A DNA stretch of 64,000 nt from CAVPCZ01 sp963702445 (GCA_963702445.1 CAVPCZ010000025.1:62001-126000), one strand, 5' to 3'. Shown: positions 10,501 through 19,015, numbered from the stretch's first letter. The notes: generated by a model not told the origin, from the letters alone. A program made the numbers and translations.

Positions 10501-10678
10501 TGGTGAAGGTAATAGCCAGGATATTGGCAAGGGCATTGGACGGCACCCCGTCGGCAAGCAGCAGGGCGATATACCGCATCGCCAGCGCGTGCGTCTTGCC
10601 GGAGCCGGCCGAGGCACTCACCAGATCAAAACAGGGAAAGTCCCGGAGAGAAACGTCGGGCGCTGCGGAGCTTTTCAT
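7595..10678 (-). CDS. addA: AddA-like UvrD-family helicase/nuclease
   Basis: ATP-dependent 3'-5' DNA helicase and nuclease subunit of an AddAB complex. Visible motifs in order: ASAGSGKTHAL (Walker A), LIDEFQDTSPLQWAAL (Walker B), VVGDTKQSIYGFRGGDW (motif III), TIHKSKGMQFPVVLL (motif V), MLYVALTRAERELYVFS (motif VI). The C-terminus has MDRLVVDPAEVTVIDFKSG and EYREQVRLY, a PD-(D/E)XK nuclease. I chose ATG 10678, which has AGGA upstream and leaves a short leader before the ATP-binding motif; a GTG at 10726 would also be possible and would almost abut the upstream cytochrome gene. Likely one operon with addB and perhaps read through from the redox operon upstream. Confidence 0.88.
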   Translation of the reverse strand: MKSSAAPDVSLRDFPCFDLVSASAGSGKTHALAMRYIALLLADGVPSNALANILAITFTNNAAGEMRQRILLFLKKIALGDPGLLAQVTGLTRLSPAEARQRAHLLLDRLFEQFAEMQVQTIDSFLARVFKAAALELGFSPDFEILLDARPLVDYTFDLFARDVAEGSAQCRDLLHLAALIAEGRQSQSFLWDPYATIRDGVAQLMQRQAHVVAPLAFRVAEQDVRALEQQLTGRARRLQELIAAHDLPVTALFAEDLRFFAAGEWRKMLTRKQRTGNLTKKGSAPQRAALAEHAGMLEEETSGLYSTFITLLEAEARFYYHPFVEAHTVVRKTLNDAKRQTGQLLFEDINRHLVEYLATGAVPDIYLALGDRIAHYLIDEFQDTSPLQWAALRPLIENALSTAGSLFVVGDTKQSIYGFRGGDWRIMRDLARGREGFASVVPRVIPLDTNRRSDERIVRFVSDLFGAVVGRGDDDAAAAVRSGLDACVQEVMPEHLGKGHVELIRFPAGDEQVPERESLLRLIEDLGHRGHTFEDIAVLTRSNEEVLQISGWLNGAGIPFLSHSSLDIRSRRLVGELLALLRFLDSPIDTLSFATFLFGTVFRSAAVAAVDVPTEEQLRLLASGCRVPDAPPLYRALRDRFPVLWERLFASLFVGVGHLPLYDLVCEVYKTFAVFERFPGEESALVKLLEVVKDFEQEGENSLKRFLDFASEPPGENSTGWNIDPPSGGAVTLMTIHKSKGMQFPVVLLVLYDRRPKSTTRFVDGHEGGVELVHITRAHTLWSPSLEQLRGLAEGRLLTDGMNMLYVALTRAERELYVFSVCDPGGTLFPGRVLPGAFAGESPRPKAAATRSPGDRPRLVPLHEATRVAAAPGAAWHIGHRATRRGEYIHLLLARMLTIDNPAAAVARAMAATPVPGRDREALSAALTTFLTGSGILPYFVGRPGRRILVEQECVGPDGALWRMDRLVVDPAEVTVIDFKSGGEEREEEYREQVRLYMRLAGDLFPGRRTHGVIAYVDINKLRRVT

Positions 10679-10727
10679 GCTGTGCTGAAATCCTGCGGCC
10701 GGGCGGATGGGAGACCGGCCTGTCACC

Positions 10728-11159
10728 TCAGTTGTTCTTCGCCCCCTGCACGATCCACACCTCCAGCACCTTCACTTCTTCCTCCGTCAGCTTCCGGGGG
10801 GGGGTCGTCGACTTCTTGCGCCGTGACTGCAGAGGCATCCTGTCCCCGAACGGCGGGGCATCGGCAAGCTTCTGGATCAGGAGACTCTCCTCCGGTTTGC
10901 CTTCTACGAACGAAGCTCCGTGTTTTCCCCCTCTTTTCAACAGGGCATAGGTATCCAGGGAGAGCTCACTCGGATTATAGCTCTCTTCTGCATGGCAGGG
11001 GAGACAATACTTCTGAAGAATCGGCGTCACATGTTCCTTGTAGGAAACAGCCGAGTCCCGGGAAACAGGCTTGTCCTGTACACCGGTGCGGGGAAATGAC
11101 ACACCCAGGAGCAAAGGGATCACACCAATCAGCAATACCATCACATACGTTCTCTTCAT
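10728..11159 (-). CDS. Small membrane-anchored monoheme c-type cytochrome
   Basis: About 144 residues: an N-terminal membrane or signal helix (MVLLIGVIPLLLGV), then QKYCLPCH (heme site, about residues 52-56) with SYKEHVTPIL before it, and a late PPFGDRMPLQSR that could supply the axial Met. This is the layout of Planctomycete-type cytochrome c domains. It ends in VQGAKNN; the lipoprotein cytochrome at 15869 ends in NEGAKNN and shares the APPFGDRMPL/APPPFGQRMPL segment, so the two are paralogues. A GTG at 11171 overlapping the porin stop is an alternative start. Role: periplasmic electron carrier, by inference. Confidence 0.8.
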   Translation of the reverse strand: MKRTYVMVLLIGVIPLLLGVSFPRTGVQDKPVSRDSAVSYKEHVTPILQKYCLPCHAEESYNPSELSLDTYALLKRGGKHGASFVEGKPEESLLIQKLADAPPFGDRMPLQSRRKKSTTPPRKLTEEEVKVLEVWIVQGAKNN

Positions 11160-11167
11160 TTGATGAC

Positions 11168-12280
11168 TCACAGGTAGATGTGGAACAGAAAGTGGAATTC
11201 ATTGTTCTTTACGTTCGTCGGTTCTTCCACAAGGATGCGGTACATCGGCCGTATTTCCACCCCGGCGATGGGGAAGAATTCGAATCCGAAACTGTATCGC
11301 GAGGAAGCACCGGTCATGTAGTCGGTATCAGGATCATAGAAGTCATACGACGCCTTCAGATCCACCCCGGGTGTCACCGTGTACGCCGCCTCGGCAAAAA
11401 TCACCAGGCCGGAGGCGGTCAGACCGGACTGCTTCTCCTGGATGTAGTCCCCTTCGCCAAGAAGCGTGAACGGTCCGGCCCCGAACGACGCAAAGCCACC
11501 GTAGAGCGTTTGCGTTGAGCCGTCGTCTTTTCCTTTGTGAAAGATGTTGGCTCCGGCGCCGAGAAACATCTTCCCGCCGAGAGCGAATATTCCCTCCGCC
11601 CGTCCCAGAAGCGCTTTCTGGCTCGAGCCTCCGCCAAACCCGTCCTCGGCATTGTACACCCCCCCGGTGATGCTGGCCGGACCGGGGGCGATTCCCGCTT
11701 CAAGGCCGGTCAGTTCCGGACGCCCGCTCTCCGCGCTGAATCCTGTATACTTGCGTATGAACGCCGTGTGGTCATCCAGCTTGAGGCCGTAGTTGGGGAT
11801 GAACTTGCCCACCTTCACATGCCCGTTCGCCGGCAGAATATTGAGGAGACCGAATGCCTCGAAACCGCTGTAGAGGCCCTTCCTGAGAAAGAAATTCACC
11901 TTCTTTGCGACACGGAAATTGAGATACAGATCCCCCTGCATCTGCCAGAAGGTGTTTTCCGATCGTGCGCTCGCGCCGGTGGAGTCCGGTATCTCACGCA
12001 CATAATACAGCGTCCGGAAATCCGCTCCGACCCCGAGGAAGTTGGCGAGGAGCGTGGTAACGTCTTCCAGCTCGAAATCCTGCGACCATTCCGGCACAGG
12101 AAGCTCTTCGCGGCCATATTGCGCGCCGAAGGCCTGGCGCATCGAACCGCCGGAGGGATTGATATGGCACGACTGGCACTTGGCCCCGGTCTGCGCCGCG
12201 AAGCGGGGCAGCGACCAGGCGCACGTGCCGGCAAGGAGCAACACTGCCGTCAGAAGCACACCACGTTGTCTCATTTGCAT
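11168..12280 (-). CDS. Outer-membrane beta-barrel with an N-terminal heme c motif
   Basis: The start is ATG 12280, 7 nt after AGGAG. Residues 1-23 are a signal peptide (VLLTAVLLLAGTCAWS). Just after it is TGAKCQSCHINPSGG (CXXCH, residues 35-39). The rest (about 330 residues) alternates short strands and turns rich in Gly and aromatics and ends in the aromatic strand FHFLFHIYL, typical of an outer-membrane barrel. Similar single-heme barrels occur near cytochrome clusters in FCB bacteria, but I do not recognise a named family. It is the fourth gene of an operon after the kinase and regulator, 51 bp after the regulator stop. A role in passing electrons or sensing redox at the outer membrane is inference. 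Confidence 0.75.
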   Translation of the reverse strand: MQMRQRGVLLTAVLLLAGTCAWSLPRFAAQTGAKCQSCHINPSGGSMRQAFGAQYGREELPVPEWSQDFELEDVTTLLANFLGVGADFRTLYYVREIPDSTGASARSENTFWQMQGDLYLNFRVAKKVNFFLRKGLYSGFEAFGLLNILPANGHVKVGKFIPNYGLKLDDHTAFIRKYTGFSAESGRPELTGLEAGIAPGPASITGGVYNAEDGFGGGSSQKALLGRAEGIFALGGKMFLGAGANIFHKGKDDGSTQTLYGGFASFGAGPFTLLGEGDYIQEKQSGLTASGLVIFAEAAYTVTPGVDLKASYDFYDPDTDYMTGASSRYSFGFEFFPIAGVEIRPMYRILVEEPTNVKNNEFHFLFHIYL

Positions 12281-12330
12281 CCTTCTCTCCTCTTTCTGTG
12301 TTAGTGTCACTCGCCGGTCCGTCAGGGGGG

Positions 12331-13758
12331 CTATTCCCTGAACCGTTCGGGTTCAATCCCGTACTCCGTCATCTTGCGGTAGACGGTCTTCCTGTCAATC
12401 TCCATCAGCCGGGCAATCTGTATGATGTTTCCCTTGTGCAATTGCAGCATCCGGACAAGGTACTTCTCCTCTGCATCCCTCAACACTGCTCCCAGATACT
12501 CCTTGTATGGTGCCTGGAGCCACACCTGCTCATTCTGTGCCGCCTGCACCGCCTGCCCGCCCGCTTCCGACGGAAGCGTTATCGAGGTGATCATGTCGCC
12601 CGGAGTCGTAATAATGGCCCTTTTTATCAGATTCTCCAGCTCCCGGATGTTTCCCCGCCACGTCGCATTCATCATGCTCGTCAGCACAGACCTCGCGATT
12701 CCCTTTGTCTGTCCGCCGGCAAGGTCTGCATGTTTTTCCAGAAAATGATCGACAAGGAGAGGGATATCCTCCAGGCGCTCTCTCAGCGGGGGAAGGGTGA
12801 TGGGAAACACGCTCAGACGGTAAAACAAGTCCTCCCGGAATTCGCCCTGCCGCATCAAGAGCTCCAGATTCCTGTTGGTGGCGGCAACCACGCGCGTATC
12901 CACCGCAATGGACGCGTTTCCCCCGACCCGCTCAATCACCTTCTCCTGGAGAACCCGCAGAAGCTTCTTCTGAACTGAAGTTGATATGTCGCCGATCTCA
13001 TCCAGGAAGAGCGTTCCGGTGTGGGCCTCTTCAAAGCGGCCGGCCCGCTGTCCGGCGGCCCCGGTGAACGCGCCCTTTTCATATCCGAAGAGTTCACTCT
13101 CCAGCAGGTTTTCATTCAGCGCTGAGCAGTTCGTGGCAACAAACGGACGGGTACGCCGCCTGCTGTTGTAGTGAAGCGCCCGCGCAACCAGTTCCTTTCC
13201 CGTGCCGCTTTCGCCCTGAATCAGAATCGTCACATCGGTGTCGGTAACCTGGCGGATCTGCGTGAGCACCTCACGCATCCGGTCAGACCGTGTGACAATG
13301 CTGCCGAACTGATACTTCGTGCTCAGCGCCTCACGAAGCGATTGCAGCTCCCGGTCCTTACCCCGGATGTCAAGGGTGCGCCGGATCTTGATAAGCAATT
13401 CATCATTGTTGTGCGGCTTGGTAACGTAGTCTGACGCACCCAGCCGCATCGCCTCAATCGCCGTTTGAATCGAGCCGAAGCCGGTCACCATAATGACGGG
13501 GAGTTCGGGCGAACGGGCGCGCACCTGCGCGAGCAGGGTCAATCCGCTCATCTGCTCCATCATCAGGTCCGTGAGGACGAGATCCACCGGCTGTTCCCCC
13601 AGCCGCAGCAGAGCGTCTTCCCCGCCGCGGGCAAGGATGACGGTGTACCCGTCATCTTCCAGCATCGTCCGGGCCGCAACGCGGAACGCCCGGTCGTCAT
13701 CAACCACCAGGATCGTCTCGCCCCGCGGAGAGGGGTTAGGTCCGGCTGCCGGGCTCAT
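12331..13758 (-). CDS. Sigma-54-dependent response regulator, NtrC family
   Basis: Three domains. A receiver (residues 15-130) has the acidic pair DDD at 20-22, phospho-acceptor Asp64 in VLTDLMM and Lys114 in YVTKP. A sigma-54 AAA+ domain has GESGTGKE (182-189), ELFGYEKGAFTGA (sigma-54 contact loop, GAFTGA 229-234) and FLDEIGDIS. A Fis-type helix-turn-helix lies at the end (GNIIQIARLMEIDRKTVYRKM). Its start overlaps the kinase gene by 23 bp, so it is the cognate partner. It should activate sigma-54 promoters in response to the heme-bearing kinase. Confidence 0.93.
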   Translation of the reverse strand: MSPAAGPNPSPRGETILVVDDDRAFRVAARTMLEDDGYTVILARGGEDALLRLGEQPVDLVLTDLMMEQMSGLTLLAQVRARSPELPVIMVTGFGSIQTAIEAMRLGASDYVTKPHNNDELLIKIRRTLDIRGKDRELQSLREALSTKYQFGSIVTRSDRMREVLTQIRQVTDTDVTILIQGESGTGKELVARALHYNSRRRTRPFVATNCSALNENLLESELFGYEKGAFTGAAGQRAGRFEEAHTGTLFLDEIGDISTSVQKKLLRVLQEKVIERVGGNASIAVDTRVVAATNRNLELLMRQGEFREDLFYRLSVFPITLPPLRERLEDIPLLVDHFLEKHADLAGGQTKGIARSVLTSMMNATWRGNIRELENLIKRAIITTPGDMITSITLPSEAGGQAVQAAQNEQVWLQAPYKEYLGAVLRDAEEKYLVRMLQLHKGNIIQIARLMEIDRKTVYRKMTEYGIEPERFRE

Positions 13759-15337
13759 GCTCCGCCTGTTCGTGAGCTATGGGGAGGCGAATCGTGAAGG
13801 TGGTTCCCTTCCCGGATTCGCTGTCGACCTCTATTGTTCCTCTGTGCTGGGTGATGATCCCGTATGTCACCGACAGCCCCAGCCCGACGCCGCTGACTTC
13901 CCGTTTGGTGGTGAAGAAGGCATCGAAGATCCTGTCCCGATGTTCGGGGGGAATTCCGGTGCCGGTGTCCGCCACGCACATTTCCACCAGGTCTCCTGAA
14001 ATTCGCGCGGAAAGGGACAGCGATCCGCCTTCCGGCATGGCATCACGCGCATTCAACATGAGGTTGAGCAAGACCTGTTTGAGCTTGTCACGCGAGCCGA
14101 GGACGGACGGCAGCTCGTCCGGCACGTTTACACCGAGAGCAATGCCCCGCCCTTTAAAGGCATCTGCATGGGCCGCGGCCATTTCCCGGAGCAGGGCACC
14201 CGGGTTCACCGGCGCCATGACCGTTTCCGTAACGGACCCGCGATAGACGTCAAGCAGCTGCCTGGTCAGCGTCGCCATCCTGGTGACTTCCTCAAGAGCC
14301 AGACCGATCAGCTCACGGGCCTGGTCATTTCCCTGTACGCGGCGCAGCGAGGACTCCAGCAGACTCCGGGTATTGTGAATGGGATTGTTGATTTCGTGCG
14401 ACAGCTGCGCGGCCATTTTCCCGGTGACCGCCAGTCGCTCACTGCGCATCAATTCTTCCTGGGTTGTGTGGAGCTGTGCCAGGGCGGTTTCCAGTTCCAT
14501 GTTCCGCCGGGAGAGGTCACTGTTTGCCATGTCAAGGCGCGCGATCTTGTCGGCAAGCGATATTCGCATACCATCGAAGCGCTCCGCCAGAAAGCGGAGC
14601 TCATCGTGCGGTCCCGCCATGCCCGCCGCGCCCGCAGAAAGTACGGGCTGCAGGTTGCCCTTCTGGATCTCCATGGCCGCATCCACAAGCCTGTCGACGG
14701 GGCGGGCCACGTTGCGCTTGAACACCCACGTCGACAATCCGATCGTGATAACGGTGAAGAGAACGAAAATGATGATTGACCGCCGCCAGTTACCCGCAGC
14801 GGCATCGGCAAAGCGCTCCAGGGAGAAACGCACGTCGGCGGCACCCAGTGTGTAATTCTCCGGTACAGCGTGGCAACGCTGACACACCTTCGTTGAGTTG
14901 AATGGAATCAAGGCACGAAATTGTTCACCGGTCCTCACAAACACCGGCTCACCTCTCTGCAACACCCCGGCCTGCAACGTATCGCCGAGAGGAGATGGAC
15001 GTACCTTCCGTGAGAAGCGCTCCAGCTGTTCCTCACTCAACAACTCCTCACGCAGGCGGAGCTCGTTGACGAAAACGGCAAGACTGTCGAACTGATGGAT
15101 CTTGTTCACCCGCACCAGGAATGTGGTATCCACCTCCTGGCTGTTCACCATCATGCTCACCAGGCTCTCCCGAATAAGAGCGGCATAGGTGTGTGCCGAC
15201 ATCTGCGCCTGATCCATCATCTCGCTTTCCTGGAACCGGTTCTGCAGGAACACACTGATGGTCAGCGCCACGAGAAGCACCGGCAGAATACCGAGGAGAA
15301 TCCTCCAGGAAAGGGACAACCGGCGCGCCGGTTTCAC
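13736..15337 (-). CDS. Sensor histidine kinase with a heme c motif in its periplasmic domain
   Basis: 533 residues. Helix 1 is at about 13-31, helix 2 at about 187-205. Between them is a periplasmic domain with STKVCQRCHAVPENYTLGAADV, a CXXCH heme site at residues 152-156, in the arrangement of DUF3365/Tll0287-like sensor domains. A HAMP segment follows (about 206-260), a coiled coil, HisKA with phospho-acceptor His314 in AQLSHEINNPIHN, and a HATPase domain with NLMLNARDAM, DTGTGIPPEH and GVGLGLSVTYGI. The start overlaps the upstream Haem_bd gene by 4 bp. It probably senses redox state or a gas through heme; the ligand is unknown. Confidence 0.9.
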   Translation of the reverse strand: MKPARRLSLSWRILLGILPVLLVALTISVFLQNRFQESEMMDQAQMSAHTYAALIRESLVSMMVNSQEVDTTFLVRVNKIHQFDSLAVFVNELRLREELLSEEQLERFSRKVRPSPLGDTLQAGVLQRGEPVFVRTGEQFRALIPFNSTKVCQRCHAVPENYTLGAADVRFSLERFADAAAGNWRRSIIIFVLFTVITIGLSTWVFKRNVARPVDRLVDAAMEIQKGNLQPVLSAGAAGMAGPHDELRFLAERFDGMRISLADKIARLDMANSDLSRRNMELETALAQLHTTQEELMRSERLAVTGKMAAQLSHEINNPIHNTRSLLESSLRRVQGNDQARELIGLALEEVTRMATLTRQLLDVYRGSVTETVMAPVNPGALLREMAAAHADAFKGRGIALGVNVPDELPSVLGSRDKLKQVLLNLMLNARDAMPEGGSLSLSARISGDLVEMCVADTGTGIPPEHRDRIFDAFFTTKREVSGVGLGLSVTYGIITQHRGTIEVDSESGKGTTFTIRLPIAHEQAEHEPGSRT

Positions 15338-15804
15338 TTGCCGGCGGGGGTAAGACTGTCGCTGAGCTGCTCCGCCCAGGCACAGAGAGTGTCCTTGTCG
15401 GCCTCCGTCAGCGCGGCTTCTCCATGCAGGAGAAGGTAGTTTTTCAGGGGCATCTCCCCTTTGTCCACTTCAGCAATCATCATATCCAGCCGCGACACCC
15501 GCTTCCCCTGCTTGTACGAGCCCCATTCCGAGAAATTGAGGTGCTTCCGCCCCTCGTTCACGTCCTGAGCGACAAGCCATGAAGCCGGAGCGACGTTGGA
15601 GTACCACGGCCAGCGTGTCCGGTTTGAATGGCAATCAAAGCAGGAACGTTCGAGAATCGACTGCACCGCAGGGGGAACCGGCACCTGGGCAGTGATGTCG
15701 CCGGCAGGATCCACAACCGGGTTTGAACGCTCCGGCCTGTAGAATTGTATCGCGATCAGCAAAACGGCAACACTTATGCCACCGACCTTGAGAATCTTCG
15801 CCAT
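15334..15804 (-). CDS. Membrane-anchored heme-binding (Haem_bd) protein
   Basis: 156 residues with one N-terminal membrane helix (VGGISVAVLLIAIQF) and SCFDCHSNRTRWPWYSNVAP, the heme site (residues 55-59) and downstream W-P-W-Y motif characteristic of the Haem_bd family. It ends with a short Glu/Asp-rich helix. It is the first gene of the operon with the heme-sensing kinase and overlaps the kinase start by 4 bp, so it may pass heme or electrons to that sensor (inference). Confidence 0.85.
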   Translation of the reverse strand: MAKILKVGGISVAVLLIAIQFYRPERSNPVVDPAGDITAQVPVPPAVQSILERSCFDCHSNRTRWPWYSNVAPASWLVAQDVNEGRKHLNFSEWGSYKQGKRVSRLDMMIAEVDKGEMPLKNYLLLHGEAALTEADKDTLCAWAEQLSDSLTPAGK

Positions 15805-15828
15805 ATCACACCTTCCTCGGCTTTTCAG

Positions 15829-15857
15829 ATGATACGTATATCCTGATGGAAGTTCAA
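15829..15857 (-). promoter_or_regulatory. Candidate sigma-70 promoter of the heme-sensor operon
   Basis: On the minus strand TTGAAC (15857-15852), a 17-nt spacer and TATCAT (15834-15829) lie 25 bp upstream of the Haem_bd start. Confidence 0.5.
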
Positions 15858-15868
15858 ACCGCGAGAGG

Positions 15869-16267
15869 TCAGTTGTTCTTCGCCCCCTCGTTGATCCACG
15901 TTCTTATGACGTTGATCGTGCTGTCGGGCAATTGGGAGCCCCCCAGAGGCATGCGCTGGCCGAAAGGAGGAGGAGCAATGAGCTTCTTCACCAGGTTGCT
16001 GCCGGCCCCGTCTCCCGCTACAACGGCGGGTCCGTGGTTCCCGCCCGTAAGAAGTTCGGCCACCGTGCCGACGTTCAGCCCACCGCTCCCGCCATGACAA
16101 CCCGTGCACCCCTTTGCCGTCAGGATGGGCAGTACCTGCTGGGAAAAAGAGACCGTCGCTGCCGGAGGCGGAGTGGCGAGTTCCGGCTCCGTACCGGAAT
16201 CCTTGCACCCGGCAAGCAGTACAAGCGAAAGGATCGACAGAAAGAGGGCCTGATTCTTGGTATTCAT
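15869..16267 (-). CDS. Monoheme c-type cytochrome lipoprotein
   Basis: 132 residues. Signal peptide with lipobox LLAGC (Cys21), a Pro/Thr-rich linker, then QQVLPILTAKGCTGCHGGSGGL (heme CXXCH at about 54-58) and APPPFGQRMPLGGSQLP, whose Met may be the sixth ligand. Paralogue of the cytochrome at 10728-11159. Exported and anchored to a membrane by lipid. Likely an electron carrier feeding the neighbouring redox proteins. Confidence 0.85.
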   Translation of the reverse strand: MNTKNQALFLSILSLVLLAGCKDSGTEPELATPPPAATVSFSQQVLPILTAKGCTGCHGGSGGLNVGTVAELLTGGNHGPAVVAGDGAGSNLVKKLIAPPPFGQRMPLGGSQLPDSTINVIRTWINEGAKNN

Positions 16268-16320
16268 GGCAAAGTCCAGTTATTAATGAAACGTATTGTG
16301 AGAGTCGTTGCACGAACCGT

Positions 16321-18233
16321 TCATTTCAACAGCAGCATCCGTTTTGCCTGCACCTGCCCGCGATCATCGCGCAGTTGATACAGATAGCTCCCGCTGGCCA
16401 GTCGTGATGCCTCAAAAGTGACGGCATACGTCCCGGGTTCCTTTGCATCATTCACCAGCTCTGCCACCCGCTGTCCCAGCATGGTGAACACGGAGAGCGT
16501 GACACGCCCGGCCTTCGCGATCTGAAATGTTATGGTCGTGCTCGGATTGAACGGATTCGGGAAATTCTGGCCCAGCATGAAAGCAGCGGGAACCTCTGCC
16601 GACGACTTGCTCGACGCCGGTCGGCGTCTGGGGGGCAAAATCCAGCTGTCCACGGATTTCACCGCCGGGATTCGTTGCCGTGTGAAAATTGACATATATC
16701 TTTCCTGCCAGGAGCGAATCCACCAGCGCATCGGTCATGGGCTGTGTTGCCGCGGATGATGCCCAATTGTTATCCACGGTCGCCGAAGCCGGATCCCCCG
16801 CAAGGGCGATTCCCTTAACAACCGGCCCGGTCCTGGTGCGCGCGCCCGTGTGGAAGTGCCCTCCGGCCGTCAGCGTGCCGCTCAACCCCTGATAGGTAAA
16901 CCGATACCGGAGGTCTTTTCGTTCCCCGTTGAGAATGGCAAAACCCGCTCCCGCGCGCGGTGGACGTGTTGGTCGGGCCTTCCTGTGCCCCGTCCAGAGC
17001 GACACTGAACCCGATTCCCGTTGCCAGATCAAGCTGTCCACGAATCTCCCCGGACGGGTTGGCAGCTGTGTGGAAATTGACATAGATCCGGCCTGACGAG
17101 AGCGATTCCGCCAGGGCAACGGTGAGCGGTTGCGAAGCATCAGACGACCGCCAGAAACCTGACACCGTTCCCGAGGCGGCCCCGCCGCTTGTGGCAATAC
17201 CTTTGACAACTGCCCCCGTCCGTCCCGCCGCCCCGACATGGAAATGTCCTCCGGCCGTCAACGTTCCCGTCAATCCAAAATAGGTGACCGCATAGCGTGC
17301 TTCCGTGCGTGCCGTGTTCAGGATGATGTACCCGAGGCCTTTGCCGTCGGCGGTCACCGGCGGAACCTCTTTGTTGCTCTCCAATTGGGCATAGAAACCT
17401 GTTCCACCCGCAAGAGTGAGTTGCCCCCGGATCTCGCCCGACGGGTTTGCAGCAGTATGGAAGTTTACATACAGTTTGCCGGCTATCAGGGAATCCACTA
17501 ATGCCGGGGTCAACGGTTGCGTGCCATCCGAAACACGCCACTGTCCCTTGACAAGAGCTGATGCGGGATCGCCGCTGGTCGCGATAGCCTTCACTATTCC
17601 ACCGCTTCTCCCCGCTCCACCGACGTGAATGTGACCGCCGGCCGTCAACGTCCCGCTCAGCCCTCTGTACGCAACATAGTACTCCATCTGTGACCGGTCT
17701 GTTGAAAGGACAAACACACCTGTCCCCGTTCCCGTCGCACTGTTGGACGGCACTTCCTGGGAGCCGTCAAGGTCGGCGGTAAATTGAAGCGCGGTTCCAA
17801 GACTTACCTGACCACGAATTTCACCGCCGGGATTTGCCGATGTGTGGAAATTCACGTACACGCGTCCTGTGAGCAGTGATTCCACCAGTGCCTGCGTGAG
17901 CGGCTGCGTGGCATCAGAGGTCTTCCAGGCACCCGATATCGTGTTCGATGCCGGATCTCCCGAAAAGGCAATGGCCTTCACCACGGGTCCGGTGCGCCCG
18001 GCAGTACCCGTATGAAAATGCCCGCCGGCGGTAAGCGTACCGCTTAACCCCTGGTAGGTAACAATATATCTCAGTTCCGTCCGGTCGTCGCTCAGGACAA
18101 ATGAACCGGTGCCGTTGGCGGTCGTGCTCACCGCGGGCACTTCCTCACTTCCGGTGAGCGAAGCAGTGAGATGGATTTGCGCGCTTGCACCGGCCGCGGC
18201 AAGCAGGACGGCAAGAAGAAGAATCTGTTTCAT
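16321..18233 (-). CDS. Secreted protein with four CHRD domains and a T9SS C-terminal tag (two frameshifts)
   Basis: Signal peptide (ILLLAVLLAAAGASAQ), then four CHRD repeats of about 130 residues, each with a 'YxGLSGTLTAGGHxHxG' core and ending 'VNFHTxANPxGEIRGQL'. The frame breaks in repeat 4 after ARGSGF, where TTTT (+ strand AAAA 16940-16943) seems one base too long, and again in the linker after TPTGVEQ (about 16600-16635). The last frame gives SSAEVPAAFMLGQNFPNPFNPS and a beta-sandwich ending in a Lys, the type IX secretion tag. The total length fits two inserted bases. CHRD domains are found in chordin and bacterial secreted proteins; function unknown. Confidence 0.8.
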
Positions 18234-18316
18234 TGTGCAGCTCCTTTGATAGGTAAGGGGACACGTTGAGCTATTTGTACACTGTTATCGAGCAGGGAAG
18301 GACGGGGATATGGCTC

Positions 18317-19015
18317 TCAATCCGGTTCCCCGTTACGGTCGTTGTCCCTGTACGCTTCGGCAATCGACCGCTTCAGCCGGTCATCAATCTCTTTCATCTG
18401 GTTGAAAGGATCAAAGATCAAAAGACCGTCGGTGAACCAGTCGTAGGGATCAATTCTGAGTGTCACATTCACTGTCCCGGATTCCGGCACCGTCAACGGG
18501 GCGAGGAAACGGATTTCCTGCGTGGCCGACTCCCCCGTTTTGTACACGAACGGTGTTTCGTGGTACGCGCCGGTCACCACCACGGAGTAGCGCACGCTGC
18601 CGCTTGCACCGTCGGCGAAGACGGGATCCGGGAGGGGCTCCTGATCTTCCGGTTTGCGAATCGTGAACCGGATGCGGTCATATAAGCCGGGGCGCACCCG
18701 CGTCGCCACCACATCGTGCAGCTGTGTGCTGAAGTCGAGGTCCACGACGTACGGGCCGCTGAAGACATCGGCCGAATCGTCTGATGTCGACTCCTTGAAG
18801 CTGATCTTCTTCAGGAGGATCTTGACGGAAGTGATATGCAATACCTCGTGGGCGGGTTTCCCGAGGACCGATCCTGAAGCACGAATGCTCAGGCGGACGT
18901 TTTCTGACGTGTCCGGGCTCTGTACTCCCATGTCCTTGCAGCCTGCCGCCCACGACAGCAACGCGACAGGAATCGCGAACAGTAGCAGTGTGTTCTGGAG
19001 AGTGCGTTTCAGCAT
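18317..19015 (-). CDS. Lipoprotein of unknown function (DUF4382-like)
   Basis: 232 residues, lipobox WAAGC (Cys26). It then reads as a beta-rich domain: VRLSIRASGSVLGKPAHEVLHITSV, ISFKEST, GPYVVDLDF and RVRPGLYDRIRFTIRKPED. The pattern 'pG.Y..ir..i' resembles DUF4382-type extracellular domains, but similarity is weak. The C-terminus (DPFNQMKEIDDRLKRSIAEAYRDND) is charged and helical. No catalytic motif seen. It stands apart from the CHRD gene by 83 bp and has a possible sigma-54 site upstream. Confidence 0.65.
   Translation of the reverse strand: MLKRTLQNTLLLFAIPVALLSWAAGCKDMGVQSPDTSENVRLSIRASGSVLGKPAHEVLHITSVKILLKKISFKESTSDDSADVFSGPYVVDLDFSTQLHDVVATRVRPGLYDRIRFTIRKPEDQEPLPDPVFADGASGSVRYSVVVTGAYHETPFVYKTGESATQEIRFLAPLTVPESGTVNVTLRIDPYDWFTDGLLIFDPFNQMKEIDDRLKRSIAEAYRDNDRNGEPD

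Noticed and set aside
16815..18233. Repeated DNA in the CHRD gene as a CRISPR or satellite array
   Set aside because: The spacing (about 400 bp) and conservation follow protein domains; no short direct repeats with unique spacers.
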